Assembly: GCA_002314525.1 (NCBI GenBank)
Contig: DCGE01000006.1
Span: forward strand, 285 to 16,042
Direction of reading: 5' to 3'
Length of the DNA: 15,758 bases
Origin: Prevotellaceae bacterium UBA1786
GTDB lineage: Bacteria > Bacteroidota > Bacteroidia > Bacteroidales > Bacteroidaceae
Of this stretch, positions 1-6,648 are shown piece by piece (within the stretch, counting starts at the first letter, position 1; every line of letters begins with the position of its first letter). The notes beneath the pieces were generated by a model. It was not told the origin of the DNA and ran no database searches. It was given only the letters and a program-made list of their open reading frames with translations. Made by a program: the position numbers and the translations under genes.

Positions 1-85
1 CCGGCAAACATTGCCACTGCAACCTGACGAAGGGTTACGGGAAGGCGTTTGCAAGAGGGTGACAAGTCAGAAGACCTGCAAGACG
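1..85 (+). promoter_or_regulatory. Cobalamin riboswitch, 3' part of the aptamer (cut by window start)
   Basis: The leader contains elements typical of the 3' half of AdoCbl-type riboswitches in order: GCCACTGC at 13-20, a GGGAAGGCG-type segment at 39-47, GGGTGACA at 56-63, and the B12 box AAGTCAGAAGACCTGCA at 64-80. The 5' half would lie before base 1. It sits directly upstream of a BtuB-type receptor and a BtuG-like lipoprotein, which fits the known role: binding cobalamin represses B12 uptake genes. Recognition is by eye, without a covariance model. Confidence 0.85.
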
Positions 86-102
86 ACACATAGTTATAAA
101 CC

Positions 103-119
103 GTCCTCGAGGAAAGGAC
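103..119 (+). other. Hairpin after the B12 aptamer (probable expression platform)
   Basis: GTCCT (103-107) and AGGAC (115-119) can pair around a 7-nt loop. An overlapping 10-nt perfect palindrome, TCCTCGAGGA, lies at 104-113. The element is between the B12 box and the ATG at 135. In cobalamin riboswitches a hairpin loop in this position often pairs with the aptamer to control ribosome access. That role is inferred; only the pairing is visible. Confidence 0.5.
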
Positions 120-134
120 TTAATAACAAATTTC

Positions 135-2071
135 ATGCAAAGAAAGAGCTATTGGCTGTTGGCTGTTGGCTGTTAGATTTCGGAAACAGTGCTGTCTGTC
201 AGGTACAGGATTCTGTAAGACTCCAGGAAGTTGAGGTTAATGCTGCAAAGAGCGGCAAGAACCTGACCTCAGCTGCCCCCGTTCATTCATTAGACCAGAA
301 CGACTTCACCCGGCTCGGCGTGACCGATGTCTCCGATGTCCTCAGGCGTCTGCCCGGCATCACACTGAAAGACTATGGCGGTGCAGGAGGAATGAAGACC
401 GTGTCGGTAAGAGGATTCGGCAGCCAGCATACAGGAGTGATATATGACGGCATTGCACTCAGCGACTGCCAGACAGGGGAGATAGACCTGCAACGCTACA
501 CGCTGAACGACATCGGGGAAATAGATCTGGCGATAGGCGACGGGAATGACATCTTCCAGCCGGCAAGGAACATGGGCAGTGCGGCTACTCTGTCGATAGC
601 ATCCCCTACCCTCACCCAGCATAAGGGCGAAGCAAGAATGACTGTAGGGGCATGGGGGTATCTGAACCCGATGGCAAGAATCTGCCACAAGCTGTCAGAG
701 AAGGTGATGATTGACGGTATGCTGGATTATGTCTATGCAGAAAACGACTATCCATTCACATTGGAAAACGTAAAGCAGAAGACATCGCAAGACCGCACGA
801 ACAGCAGGATGAACCAATGGCACGGTGAACTGAACATCAATGCAAAGGGCGGCAAGACCCGTCCATGGGAACTGAAAGGGAAAGCCTATTACTATGACAA
901 TGATCGTCAGTTGCCCGGAGCCGTACACTACTATGTCAACGACAACGACGAGACGCTGCACGAACGGAACGCCTTCGGACAGATGCAGTGGAGGACTATG
1001 ATATGTGACAGGTTTTCCATGAAACTGAGTGGAAAATGGAACTGGGCATCATCAGACTACCACAACGGCAAACCGAGCGGCGGAATCACCAGCAACGAAT
1101 ACTGGCAAAGAGAAGGATATGGAAGTGCGGCACTGCTATACGTCCCTACAGAGAAGGTGAGTCTTGACTATTCAGCCGACTATATTTTCAACAGCCTCAA
1201 CAGTACAAGACAGGATATCAGACCTAAGAGACATTCCGTACTTCAGGCCCTTGCGGCAAAATATCACGATGACAGACTGACAGTCATCGGAAGAGGTCTG
1301 TTGGGTATCTATGATGATGAAAACGATGACGTCAGCCGTCTTTCACCTTCCGTAAGCATCAGTTACAGGGTACTGAAAGACAAAGACCTGTTCGTGAGGG
1401 CCTCATGGAAGGATATGATCAGGATGCCTTCATTCCGCGAGCTATACTATTTCCACATGGGTGACACCAACCTCAAGCCCGAGAAGACAAGACAATGGAA
1501 CGTCGGAGTGGCATATTCCCTGAGAACAAAGAAAGTGGAGACGGATTGCAGTGTGGATATATATATAAATAAGGTGAATGACAAGATAGTTACCATTCCG
1601 ATGAATATGTTCGTCGTAAGGTCACTGAATCTGGCTGAAGTAAAAGCAGTCGGTGGTGATGTGAGCATATCGGGGAAATATCATCTGTCGGTTCATCATG
1701 CCGTAGGACTTGCAGGGAACTACAGCTATCAGCAGGTTGAGAACCATACTGACAGTGAGAGCAAATACTATGGCAACCAGATTGCATACACTCCGCTTCA
1801 CAGCGGGAGTCTGACGGCATATTGGGAGAACCCGTGGGCAAACCTGAGCATCACCGGCGATGGCATGAGTGAACGCTGGACCACCAACGAACACAGCGAA
1901 GGAACTCGTATCGCAGGGTTCATGGAGTGGTCGGCGAGTGCCTACAGAAAGATCGGCAACCTGACTCTGAGAGCCAGTATCACCAACATACTTGACAAGC
2001 AGTACGACATCGTGGCTCGCTACCCGATGCCAGGAAGAGGATGGAAAGTAGGTGTTTGCTGGGACTTTTAG
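135..2071 (+). CDS. btuB: TonB-dependent outer-membrane receptor, BtuB-type (cobalamin); start codon out of frame through a 7-bp repeat
   Basis: This is a TonB-dependent beta-barrel transporter that would import cobalamin across the outer membrane. The body reads as a plug domain (TonB-box-like SVRLQEVEV, then DVLRRLPGI, VSVRGFGS and IYDGI), followed by a long barrel ending in the aromatic WDF. No carboxypeptidase-like N-terminal domain is seen. B12 specificity is inferred from the upstream riboswitch and the BtuG/BtuF/BtuC neighbours. The only plausible start is the ATG at 135, but that frame stops at 174-176 after 13 codons. The barrel frame is one heptamer out because of the TTGGCTG tract at 152-172. 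With four units the product would be 647 aa, starting MQRKSYWLLAVGCWLLDFG, a good Sec signal peptide. In-frame starts at 11 (inside the riboswitch) or TTG at 152 (no basic n-region) are unconvincing. Either this is a phase-OFF allele or the repeat was miscounted in assembly. Confidence 0.85.
152..174 (+). repeat. Heptanucleotide tandem repeat (TTGGCTG)3 plus TT in the receptor signal peptide
   Basis: Units are at 152-158, 159-165 and 166-172, followed by the first two bases of a fourth. Seven is coprime to three, so any reading frame through the tract gives the same hydrophobic cycle L-A-V-G-C-W-L, suited to a signal-peptide core. Gain or loss of a unit shifts the downstream frame. One, four or seven units put the ATG at 135 in frame with the receptor; the present three do not. 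Confidence 0.9.
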
Positions 2072-2099
2072 AAAAAATGAATTCTTCATATAAAAGAAC

Positions 2100-3161
2100 A
2101 TGAACAAACTGACAAACTATGCATTGTTTATCCTGATTATGGGGATGACGATGACATCCTGCGACAAGGATGACGAAAACGGAGGCGAAATAAAGCCTGT
2201 GGAAGTAACTAATGGTCTTTACATCATCAACGAGGGTAACTACTACAACCAGATTGACGGAAGTCTGTCGTATCTAAACCTTGCAACCGACTCAATAACG
2301 AACAACCTCTTTGCCTCGGTAAACGGGAGGGCTCTGGGTGCAACTCCGAACCATTCAGTAATCAACGGTAATGACCTCTACATTGCCTGCACCGACGAGA
2401 ACCTGATTGAGATAGTAAACAAAAAAACTCTTATCGCCGGTCTGCCTGTCAAGATGACTCAGCCAAGAGAGATGGTAGCCTACGACGGGGCAGTATATAC
2501 CACATCATACGACGGGTGTGTGTATAAAATTGAGAACGGAGCAGTAGCGAAGAAATCGGTAAAAGTCGGAGCATGTCTTGAAGGCATCACTGCTGTGAAC
2601 GGAAAGATATACTTATGCAATGCATACAATCCTGACTACACATACAACACGAATGTGGTGGTTCTGGATACTGCGCTCAACAAACTCTCAGACATAACCG
2701 TTGCCTGCAACCCTATCAGCATATTGAATGACGGCGAGTCAGTATATGTGCTCAGCAACGGAAACTACGCCGACGTGCAACCTCAGATCCAGAAAATCAG
2801 CAAGGATGGCAAGGCTGCATATTTGTGCGAAGGTTCACAGATGGCATATTATAACGGCAAGCTATATATCATTGCCTCAAGCTACGATGCCAACTGGCAA
2901 CTCACAACTACATATAACGTGTTTGACCTGAAGACCGGTGTTCAGAGCACTTTCACCGAAGGAAAGGAAGTTGAATATCCGAGTGCGATAAACGTGGATC
3001 CTACAAGCGGTGAAGTCTATATCAGCAGTCTGCACATCAGTGAATATGGCTATGGCGACTACAACAATCCCGGTTATCTGCTCCGATACTCTGCCGACGG
3101 CAAGTTCATCAGGAAGTATGATGTCGGCGTGAGTCCGAACACGGTGTTGATGGATAATTGA
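2100..3161 (+). CDS. btuG: BtuG-like surface lipoprotein, YncE-type beta-propeller (cobalamin binding)
   Basis: 353 aa. It probably captures cobalamin at the cell surface and hands it to the BtuB barrel, the role shown for Bacteroides BtuG proteins, which pair with BtuB. The N-terminus is a lipoprotein signal (MTMTSC, lipidated Cys21) followed by the acidic stretch DKDDE, which resembles the Bacteroidota surface-export signal. The rest is repeated beta-propeller blades: a GLYIINEGNY opening like BtuG/DUF5074 proteins, then blade-like segments such as DLYIACTDEN, AVYTTSYDG, KIYLCNAYN, SVYVLSNGN, KLYIIASSYD and EVYISSLH. It lies 28 nt after the receptor with no promoter seen between them, so it should be co-transcribed under the riboswitch. 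The ATG at 2100 overlaps the end of an 8-codon ORF starting at 2076. The cobalamin ligand is inferred from family and context. Confidence 0.85.
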   Translation: MNKLTNYALFILIMGMTMTSCDKDDENGGEIKPVEVTNGLYIINEGNYYNQIDGSLSYLNLATDSITNNLFASVNGRALGATPNHSVINGNDLYIACTDENLIEIVNKKTLIAGLPVKMTQPREMVAYDGAVYTTSYDGCVYKIENGAVAKKSVKVGACLEGITAVNGKIYLCNAYNPDYTYNTNVVVLDTALNKLSDITVACNPISILNDGESVYVLSNGNYADVQPQIQKISKDGKAAYLCEGSQMAYYNGKLYIIASSYDANWQLTTTYNVFDLKTGVQSTFTEGKEVEYPSAINVDPTSGEVYISSLHISEYGYGDYNNPGYLLRYSADGKFIRKYDVGVSPNTVLMDN

Positions 3162-3168
3162 TAATGAG
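3155..3168 (+). repeat. Direct repeat, left copy, flanking the AAA ATPase gene
   Basis: TAATTGATAATGAG includes the btuG stop codon. The matching copy TAATTGACAATGAG at 4547-4560 includes the stop of the AAA gene and the start of the btuF-like gene; 13 of 14 bases agree. If one copy and the intervening DNA are removed, the btuG stop would lie 2 nt before the btuF ATG. Confidence 0.6.
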
Positions 3169-3201
3169 TACGGGCAGGGATCAAAAACGAAATTTTATAG
3201 T

Positions 3202-3240
3202 ATATGCACGATAAAAAACCCGTATTTTTGTCGTGTATAT
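3202..3240 (+). promoter_or_regulatory. Imperfect palindrome between btuG and the AAA gene (operator or terminator)
   Basis: Arms 3202-3217 and 3225-3240 pair over 16 positions, two of them as G-U in RNA, around a 7-nt loop. The motif CGATAAAA occurs at 3209-3216, as its reverse complement with one change at 3226-3233, and again at 3242-3249 just before the -7 box. The 3' arm holds a T-run but no T-tract follows the stem, so a repressor-type operator is at least as likely as a terminator for btuG. Confidence 0.55.
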
Positions 3241-3261
3241 CCGATAAAATCACTATCTTTG
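3226..3261 (+). promoter_or_regulatory. Bacteroidota-type promoter of the AAA ATPase gene
   Basis: A -7 box TATCTTTG lies at 3254-3261, 28 nt before the ATG at 3290. A TTTTG at 3226-3230 could be the -33 element, but the gap of 23 bp is longer than the usual 19-21. The -33 candidate lies in the right arm of the palindrome, so binding there would block the promoter. Confidence 0.55.
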
Positions 3262-3289
3262 CATCGAAATTGATTATCTATGTATTGAT

Positions 3290-4549
3290 ATGAACAAGGA
3301 TTTGGTAAAAACACTAATAGCGGAGTATCAGCATTTTGTGACAAGAATCGACTTGATTCCACGCCAAGTTGATTTCATGGATGGACAAAACTATGTTCTC
3401 GTCGGACTTAGACATGCTGGAAAATCCTACTTGATGTATCAGAGAATAGCAGAACTGATTGCCAAGGGACATAAGGCTGACGAGATTCTGTTCTTCAATT
3501 TTGAAGATGACAGAATAGACTCTTTGGACATCAGCGATTTGGAGTTGATCAAGAACTGCTATGAGGAGATGTATGACTATAAGCCATTGTTCTTCCTTGA
3601 CGAAGTACAGCTGGTAACTGGATGGGAGAAATTTGCCCGCCGACTGGCAGATCAGAAGTATTCGGTCTTCCTGACTGGAAGTAACTCGAAGATGCTAAGC
3701 AATGAGATTGCCACCACCCTCGGCGGCAGGTATATGATTCACGAAGTATTCCCCTATTCTTTTCGGGAATATATTTATGCAAACGGAATCGACGCGAACA
3801 AGAAGAATGCCGAATTCACCTATCGGAAACAGATAGTCCGTCATGCCGATGAATATCTCCACAAAGGAGGACTGCCCGAAACAGCAACAATGGCAAACAC
3901 CCGCCAATGGCTGAGTAGCCTCTTCAACAAGATATTCTTCGGTGATCTTATTGCCCGTCATGGCATCCGCAACGATCACGCGTTGAAGGTTCTGATTCGC
4001 AAACTGGCGGAAAGTATAAAACAACCCATTTCGTACACCAGAATGGCAAGTATAGTCTCTTCAACTGGCAAGAAAATCAGTACTGATGCAACCATCGAAT
4101 ACATACAATACATGAATGAATCATGGCTGGTTCTGCCTTTTGAAAACTATATAGGAAAAATTCAGGACAAGGAAATGAACAGGAAGTACTATCTTATAGA
4201 TAATGGTATTCTGGCTCTGTTCCTGATTGATCCAAACACTTCTCTTTTGGAAAATATCGTAGCCATAAATCTAAGACACAAATATGGTGAATGCTGCTAC
4301 TTCTATAATACGCCGAAAGCTGAGGTTGACTTCTATATACCAGAAGAGGGACTTGCGGTACAAGTGTCATATTCAATTAAAGACGCTGAGACGCGCAAAC
4401 GGGAAGTGGATGGACTTCGGGCTTTATCTTCAGTTTGCGATGTACGGCACTTGGTGATAGTAACAAAGGACGAAGAGGATACTATCGAAGAAGCAGGAAC
4501 ATCGATAACTGTCACTCCACTATGGAAATGGCTGTTGGATAATCAGTAA
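3290..4549 (+). CDS. AAA-type ATPase with DUF4143 C-terminal domain, unknown function
   Basis: 419 aa, near the usual length of the AAA_14/DUF4143 ATPases that are common and patchily distributed in Bacteroidales. Walker A is GLRHAGKS (39-46), Walker B is FFLDEVQ with D104-E105, and sensor 1 is FLTGSNS (127-133). The C-terminal domain resembles a PD-(D/E)xK nuclease fold: AEVDFYI (344-350) is followed by VQVSYS (357-362), where an active enzyme would usually carry E-x-K. Q358 and S360 in those places fit the nuclease-dead form typical of this family. No signal peptide or membrane segment is seen, so it is cytosolic. It has its own promoter and has no known role in B12 uptake. It separates btuG from btuF and ends 6 nt before the btuF ATG. 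Flanking direct repeats suggest it is an insertion. Its biological function is not known to me. Confidence 0.88.
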   Translation: MNKDLVKTLIAEYQHFVTRIDLIPRQVDFMDGQNYVLVGLRHAGKSYLMYQRIAELIAKGHKADEILFFNFEDDRIDSLDISDLELIKNCYEEMYDYKPLFFLDEVQLVTGWEKFARRLADQKYSVFLTGSNSKMLSNEIATTLGGRYMIHEVFPYSFREYIYANGIDANKKNAEFTYRKQIVRHADEYLHKGGLPETATMANTRQWLSSLFNKIFFGDLIARHGIRNDHALKVLIRKLAESIKQPISYTRMASIVSSTGKKISTDATIEYIQYMNESWLVLPFENYIGKIQDKEMNRKYYLIDNGILALFLIDPNTSLLENIVAINLRHKYGECCYFYNTPKAEVDFYIPEEGLAVQVSYSIKDAETRKREVDGLRALSSVCDVRHLVIVTKDEEDTIEEAGTSITVTPLWKWLLDNQ

Positions 4550-4560
4550 TTGACAATGAG
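4547..4560 (+). repeat. Direct repeat, right copy, flanking the AAA ATPase gene
   Basis: TAATTGACAATGAG differs at one base from 3155-3168. It carries the AAA stop codon TAA (4547-4549) and the ATG of the btuF-like gene (4556-4558). Confidence 0.6.
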
Positions 4561-5551
4561 GTTGACGATATTGGTTTTGTGTCTGGGGGTACTGACGGCA
4601 TGTGGGTCGCAGGGAGATGTGAAGAGGCATGGTGGAACTGAGGTCAAGATGCAGTACTCTACCCTACTCCGGATGAATGAGACTGACGAGGGGACAGAAG
4701 TGACAATAGTGAACCCTTGGAACACGGTGCAGGTCTTGCAGCACTTCGTCATCAAGGTGGCAAAAAAGAATGCAGCCGTCTTCATTGAGCCACACTGCGC
4801 ATTGCTTGAGGAATTGGGCTGTAACGGTATGTTTTCAGACCTGAGCAAACAGTATGTTCCGAATGGAGAACAAATTGTAGAGATGAATGCCGATGCCATA
4901 CTTGTATCTCCGTTTGAGAACAGCGGTGGTTTCGGAGGCATCGAGAAACTTGGCATCGACATAATAGAATGTGCTGACTATATGGAACCGACGCCATTGG
5001 GCAGGGCTGAGTGGATGAAAATGTACGGAAGATTGTTCGGATGTGGCGAGAAGGCCGATAGCCTGTTCGGTGAAGTTGAGAGGCTGTACCTTTCACTGAA
5101 AGACTCTGCCGAAACAGGTGGGGTGAGACCGAAGATAGCATGCGACCTGATTACTGGCGGAACATGGTACGTACCGGGTGGAAACAGCACGATCGGTCAC
5201 ATAATAGAGGATGCAGGAGGTGATTACCTCTTCGCCGACGAACAAAAGAACGGATCTTTGGCCTTAGCTCCTGAAACTGTTTTCGACAGATGTGCCGATG
5301 CAGATATTTGGATCATCAGGTACAGCCAGAACAAGGACATGACTTATGCCCAGATGGAAAAAGACGATGCAAGATATTCAAGGATGAAGGCATGGAAGGA
5401 ACGTAATGTATTTGGATGCAACCTCAGTAACATAGATTTCTTCACAGAAACGCCATTTCATCCGGAGTTGCTGCTGAAAGACATTATTGGCATCATACAA
5501 GGAGAAGAAACAAGATATTTCAAAGAACTGGAGCACAACAAAGCCATATAA
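4556..5551 (+). CDS. btuF: BtuF-like cobalamin-binding lipoprotein of an ABC importer
   Basis: 331 aa periplasmic binding protein of the FecB/BtuF (Peripla_BP_2, TroA-like) type. It would deliver cobalamin to the BtuC permease in the inner membrane. The start is ATG 4556 rather than the in-frame TTG at 4550: it gives MRLTILVLCLGVLTAC, a clean lipoprotein signal with lipobox LTAC and Cys16. The two-lobed fold is suggested by the N-lobe ending in ADAILVSPFENSGGFGG, the linking stretch CADYMEPTPLGRAEWMKMYG, and the C-lobe with CDLITGGTWYVPGG and ADADIWIIRYS. EPTPLGRAEW is typical of Bacteroidota members. It lies 14 nt before btuC. Without the AAA gene upstream it would almost touch btuG. Substrate is inferred from the riboswitch and neighbours; an iron-chelate ligand would be the alternative for this family. 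Confidence 0.82.
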   Translation: MRLTILVLCLGVLTACGSQGDVKRHGGTEVKMQYSTLLRMNETDEGTEVTIVNPWNTVQVLQHFVIKVAKKNAAVFIEPHCALLEELGCNGMFSDLSKQYVPNGEQIVEMNADAILVSPFENSGGFGGIEKLGIDIIECADYMEPTPLGRAEWMKMYGRLFGCGEKADSLFGEVERLYLSLKDSAETGGVRPKIACDLITGGTWYVPGGNSTIGHIIEDAGGDYLFADEQKNGSLALAPETVFDRCADADIWIIRYSQNKDMTYAQMEKDDARYSRMKAWKERNVFGCNLSNIDFFTETPFHPELLLKDIIGIIQGEETRYFKELEHNKAI

Positions 5552-5565
5552 TAGTCACAAAATAC

Positions 5566-6582
5566 ATGAGCAAGAAAACGTTATACATCGTATTGGCTGT
5601 TATGATAGCAGTTCTTTTTGCAGCTGGGTTATTCTTCGGGGCAGTCGATATTCCTGCAGGAGAAGTATGGAACATAATCACCGGTGGTGAAGCAGAGAAG
5701 GAAACATGGGGTTTCATAATTCTGGAATCACGTCTGCCTCAGGCACTGACAGCACTGCTCTGTGGTGCCTCACTGGCTGTTTGCGGTCTGATGCTCCAGA
5801 CGGCTTTCGACAACCCCCTGGCCGGTCCTTCGATCTTAGGCATCAACTCAGGAGCAAGTCTCGGAGTGGCATTGGTGATGCTTGCTACAGGAGGAACAAT
5901 CACAGCCGGAGTATTCTCAATGACTGGTTTCCTATCCATCATCGCTGGAGCATTTTTCGGGTCGATGGCGGTAATGGCTCTTATTCTGTTCTTCTCCACG
6001 ATAGTCAGGAACAACCTCACACTGCTGATTCTCGGAATAATGGTGGGCTATGTGTCAACATCTGCAATATCCCTGCTGAACTTTTTTGCCACAGAAGAAG
6101 GTGTGCATAGCTATGTGATATGGGGGATGGGGAATTTCACAGGTGTCTCTATGGCTCAGATGCCTTGGTTTGCAGGTATGTGTATCATAGGACTTTCAAT
6201 GGCGATACTGCTGACCAAACCTCTCAACGCATTGCTGTTAGGCGATCGATATGCTGAGAACTTGGGAATCAGTATTAAGAAGACAAGAAACCTTCTGCTG
6301 ATTGCAACAGGAATACTGACATCTGTGACAACGGCATTCTGCGGTCCGGTGGCATTTATCGGACTTGCCGTACCACATATCGCAAGAATGTTGCTCTCAA
6401 GCAACAATCACAACAGTCTGATGCCGGTTACAATGTTAGCCGGTGGTGTTGTTGCACTGCTCTGCAACTTGCTATGTTCACTTCCAGGGGAATCGGGCAT
6501 CATTCCACTTAACGCAATTACTCCACTTCTCGGTTCACCAATAATAATTTATGTTATAATTAGAGGAGTCAATAAACACTAA
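5566..6582 (+). CDS. btuC: BtuC/FecCD-type ABC transporter permease (cobalamin)
   Basis: 338 aa, the usual length of FecCD-family permeases, with about ten hydrophobic segments through its whole length. Family signatures are visible: RLPQALTALLCGASLAVCGLMLQ (written across residues near 50-72), NPLAGPSILGINSGASLG, the LGILGxxVGYV-like segment LLILGIMVGYV, WGMGNF, and FCGPVAFIGLAVPHIAR, the region that contacts the ATPase. It should form the inner-membrane channel for cobalamin with the binding lipoprotein encoded 14 nt upstream. The expected ATPase gene btuD does not follow: a new promoter and a lysozyme gene come next. The partner ATPase must therefore be encoded elsewhere, if the importer works. 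Confidence 0.9.
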   Translation: MSKKTLYIVLAVMIAVLFAAGLFFGAVDIPAGEVWNIITGGEAEKETWGFIILESRLPQALTALLCGASLAVCGLMLQTAFDNPLAGPSILGINSGASLGVALVMLATGGTITAGVFSMTGFLSIIAGAFFGSMAVMALILFFSTIVRNNLTLLILGIMVGYVSTSAISLLNFFATEEGVHSYVIWGMGNFTGVSMAQMPWFAGMCIIGLSMAILLTKPLNALLLGDRYAENLGISIKKTRNLLLIATGILTSVTTAFCGPVAFIGLAVPHIARMLLSSNNHNSLMPVTMLAGGVVALLCNLLCSLPGESGIIPLNAITPLLGSPIIIYVIIRGVNKH

Positions 6583-6584
6583 TA

Positions 6585-6616
6585 CTTGTATAAAACGAAA
6601 TATTTTCATATCTTTG
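6585..6616 (+). promoter_or_regulatory. Bacteroidota-type promoter of the GH25 gene
   Basis: CTTG at 6585-6588, a 20-bp spacer, and TATCTTTG at 6609-6616 match the -33/-7 consensus well. The expected transcript start near 6621-6624 leaves a leader of about 15 nt before the ATG at 6637. This marks the end of the B12 operon. Confidence 0.7.
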
Positions 6617-6648
6617 CATCACGAATTGTGAATTCAATGCAAAGATAT
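6608..6648. repeat. Perfect 12-bp inverted repeat over the -7 box and the start codon
   Basis: ATATCTTTGCAT at 6608-6619 is the exact reverse complement of ATGCAAAGATAT at 6637-6648, with 17 bases between. The left arm contains the -7 box and the right arm the first four codons of the GH25 gene. The left arm should not be transcribed from this promoter, so any effect would be at DNA level. It may be chance, since ATGCAAAG is simply the start of the gene. Confidence 0.5.

Noticed and set aside
11..134. An ATG at 11 that is in frame with the receptor and gives 686 aa
   Set aside because: It lies inside the cobalamin aptamer, and its first 40 or so residues are polar and basic with no signal peptide. 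The open frame there appears accidental.
2076..2102. An 8-codon ORF overlapping the btuG start
   Set aside because: It is too short to support as a gene. It might couple translation into btuG, but nothing else indicates that.
4550..4555. TTG at 4550 as the start of the btuF-like gene
   Set aside because: ATG at 4556 gives a textbook lipoprotein signal, and the TTG would only add two residues while overlapping nothing useful.
3169..4560. The AAA gene segment as an insertion sequence
   Set aside because: There is no transposase and no terminal inverted repeats. The ATPase family is not a known transposase, so only an insertion of unknown mechanism can be claimed.
6586..6636. TTG at 6586 as the start of the first GH25 protein
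   Set aside because: The codon is part of the -33 element and lies upstream of the likely transcript start. The ATG at 6637 begins a proper signal peptide.
6608..6648. An invertible promoter (phase switch) at the GH25 gene
   Set aside because: The arms are 12 bp with only 17 bases between, the promoter overlaps an arm rather than lying between the arms, and no recombinase gene is near.
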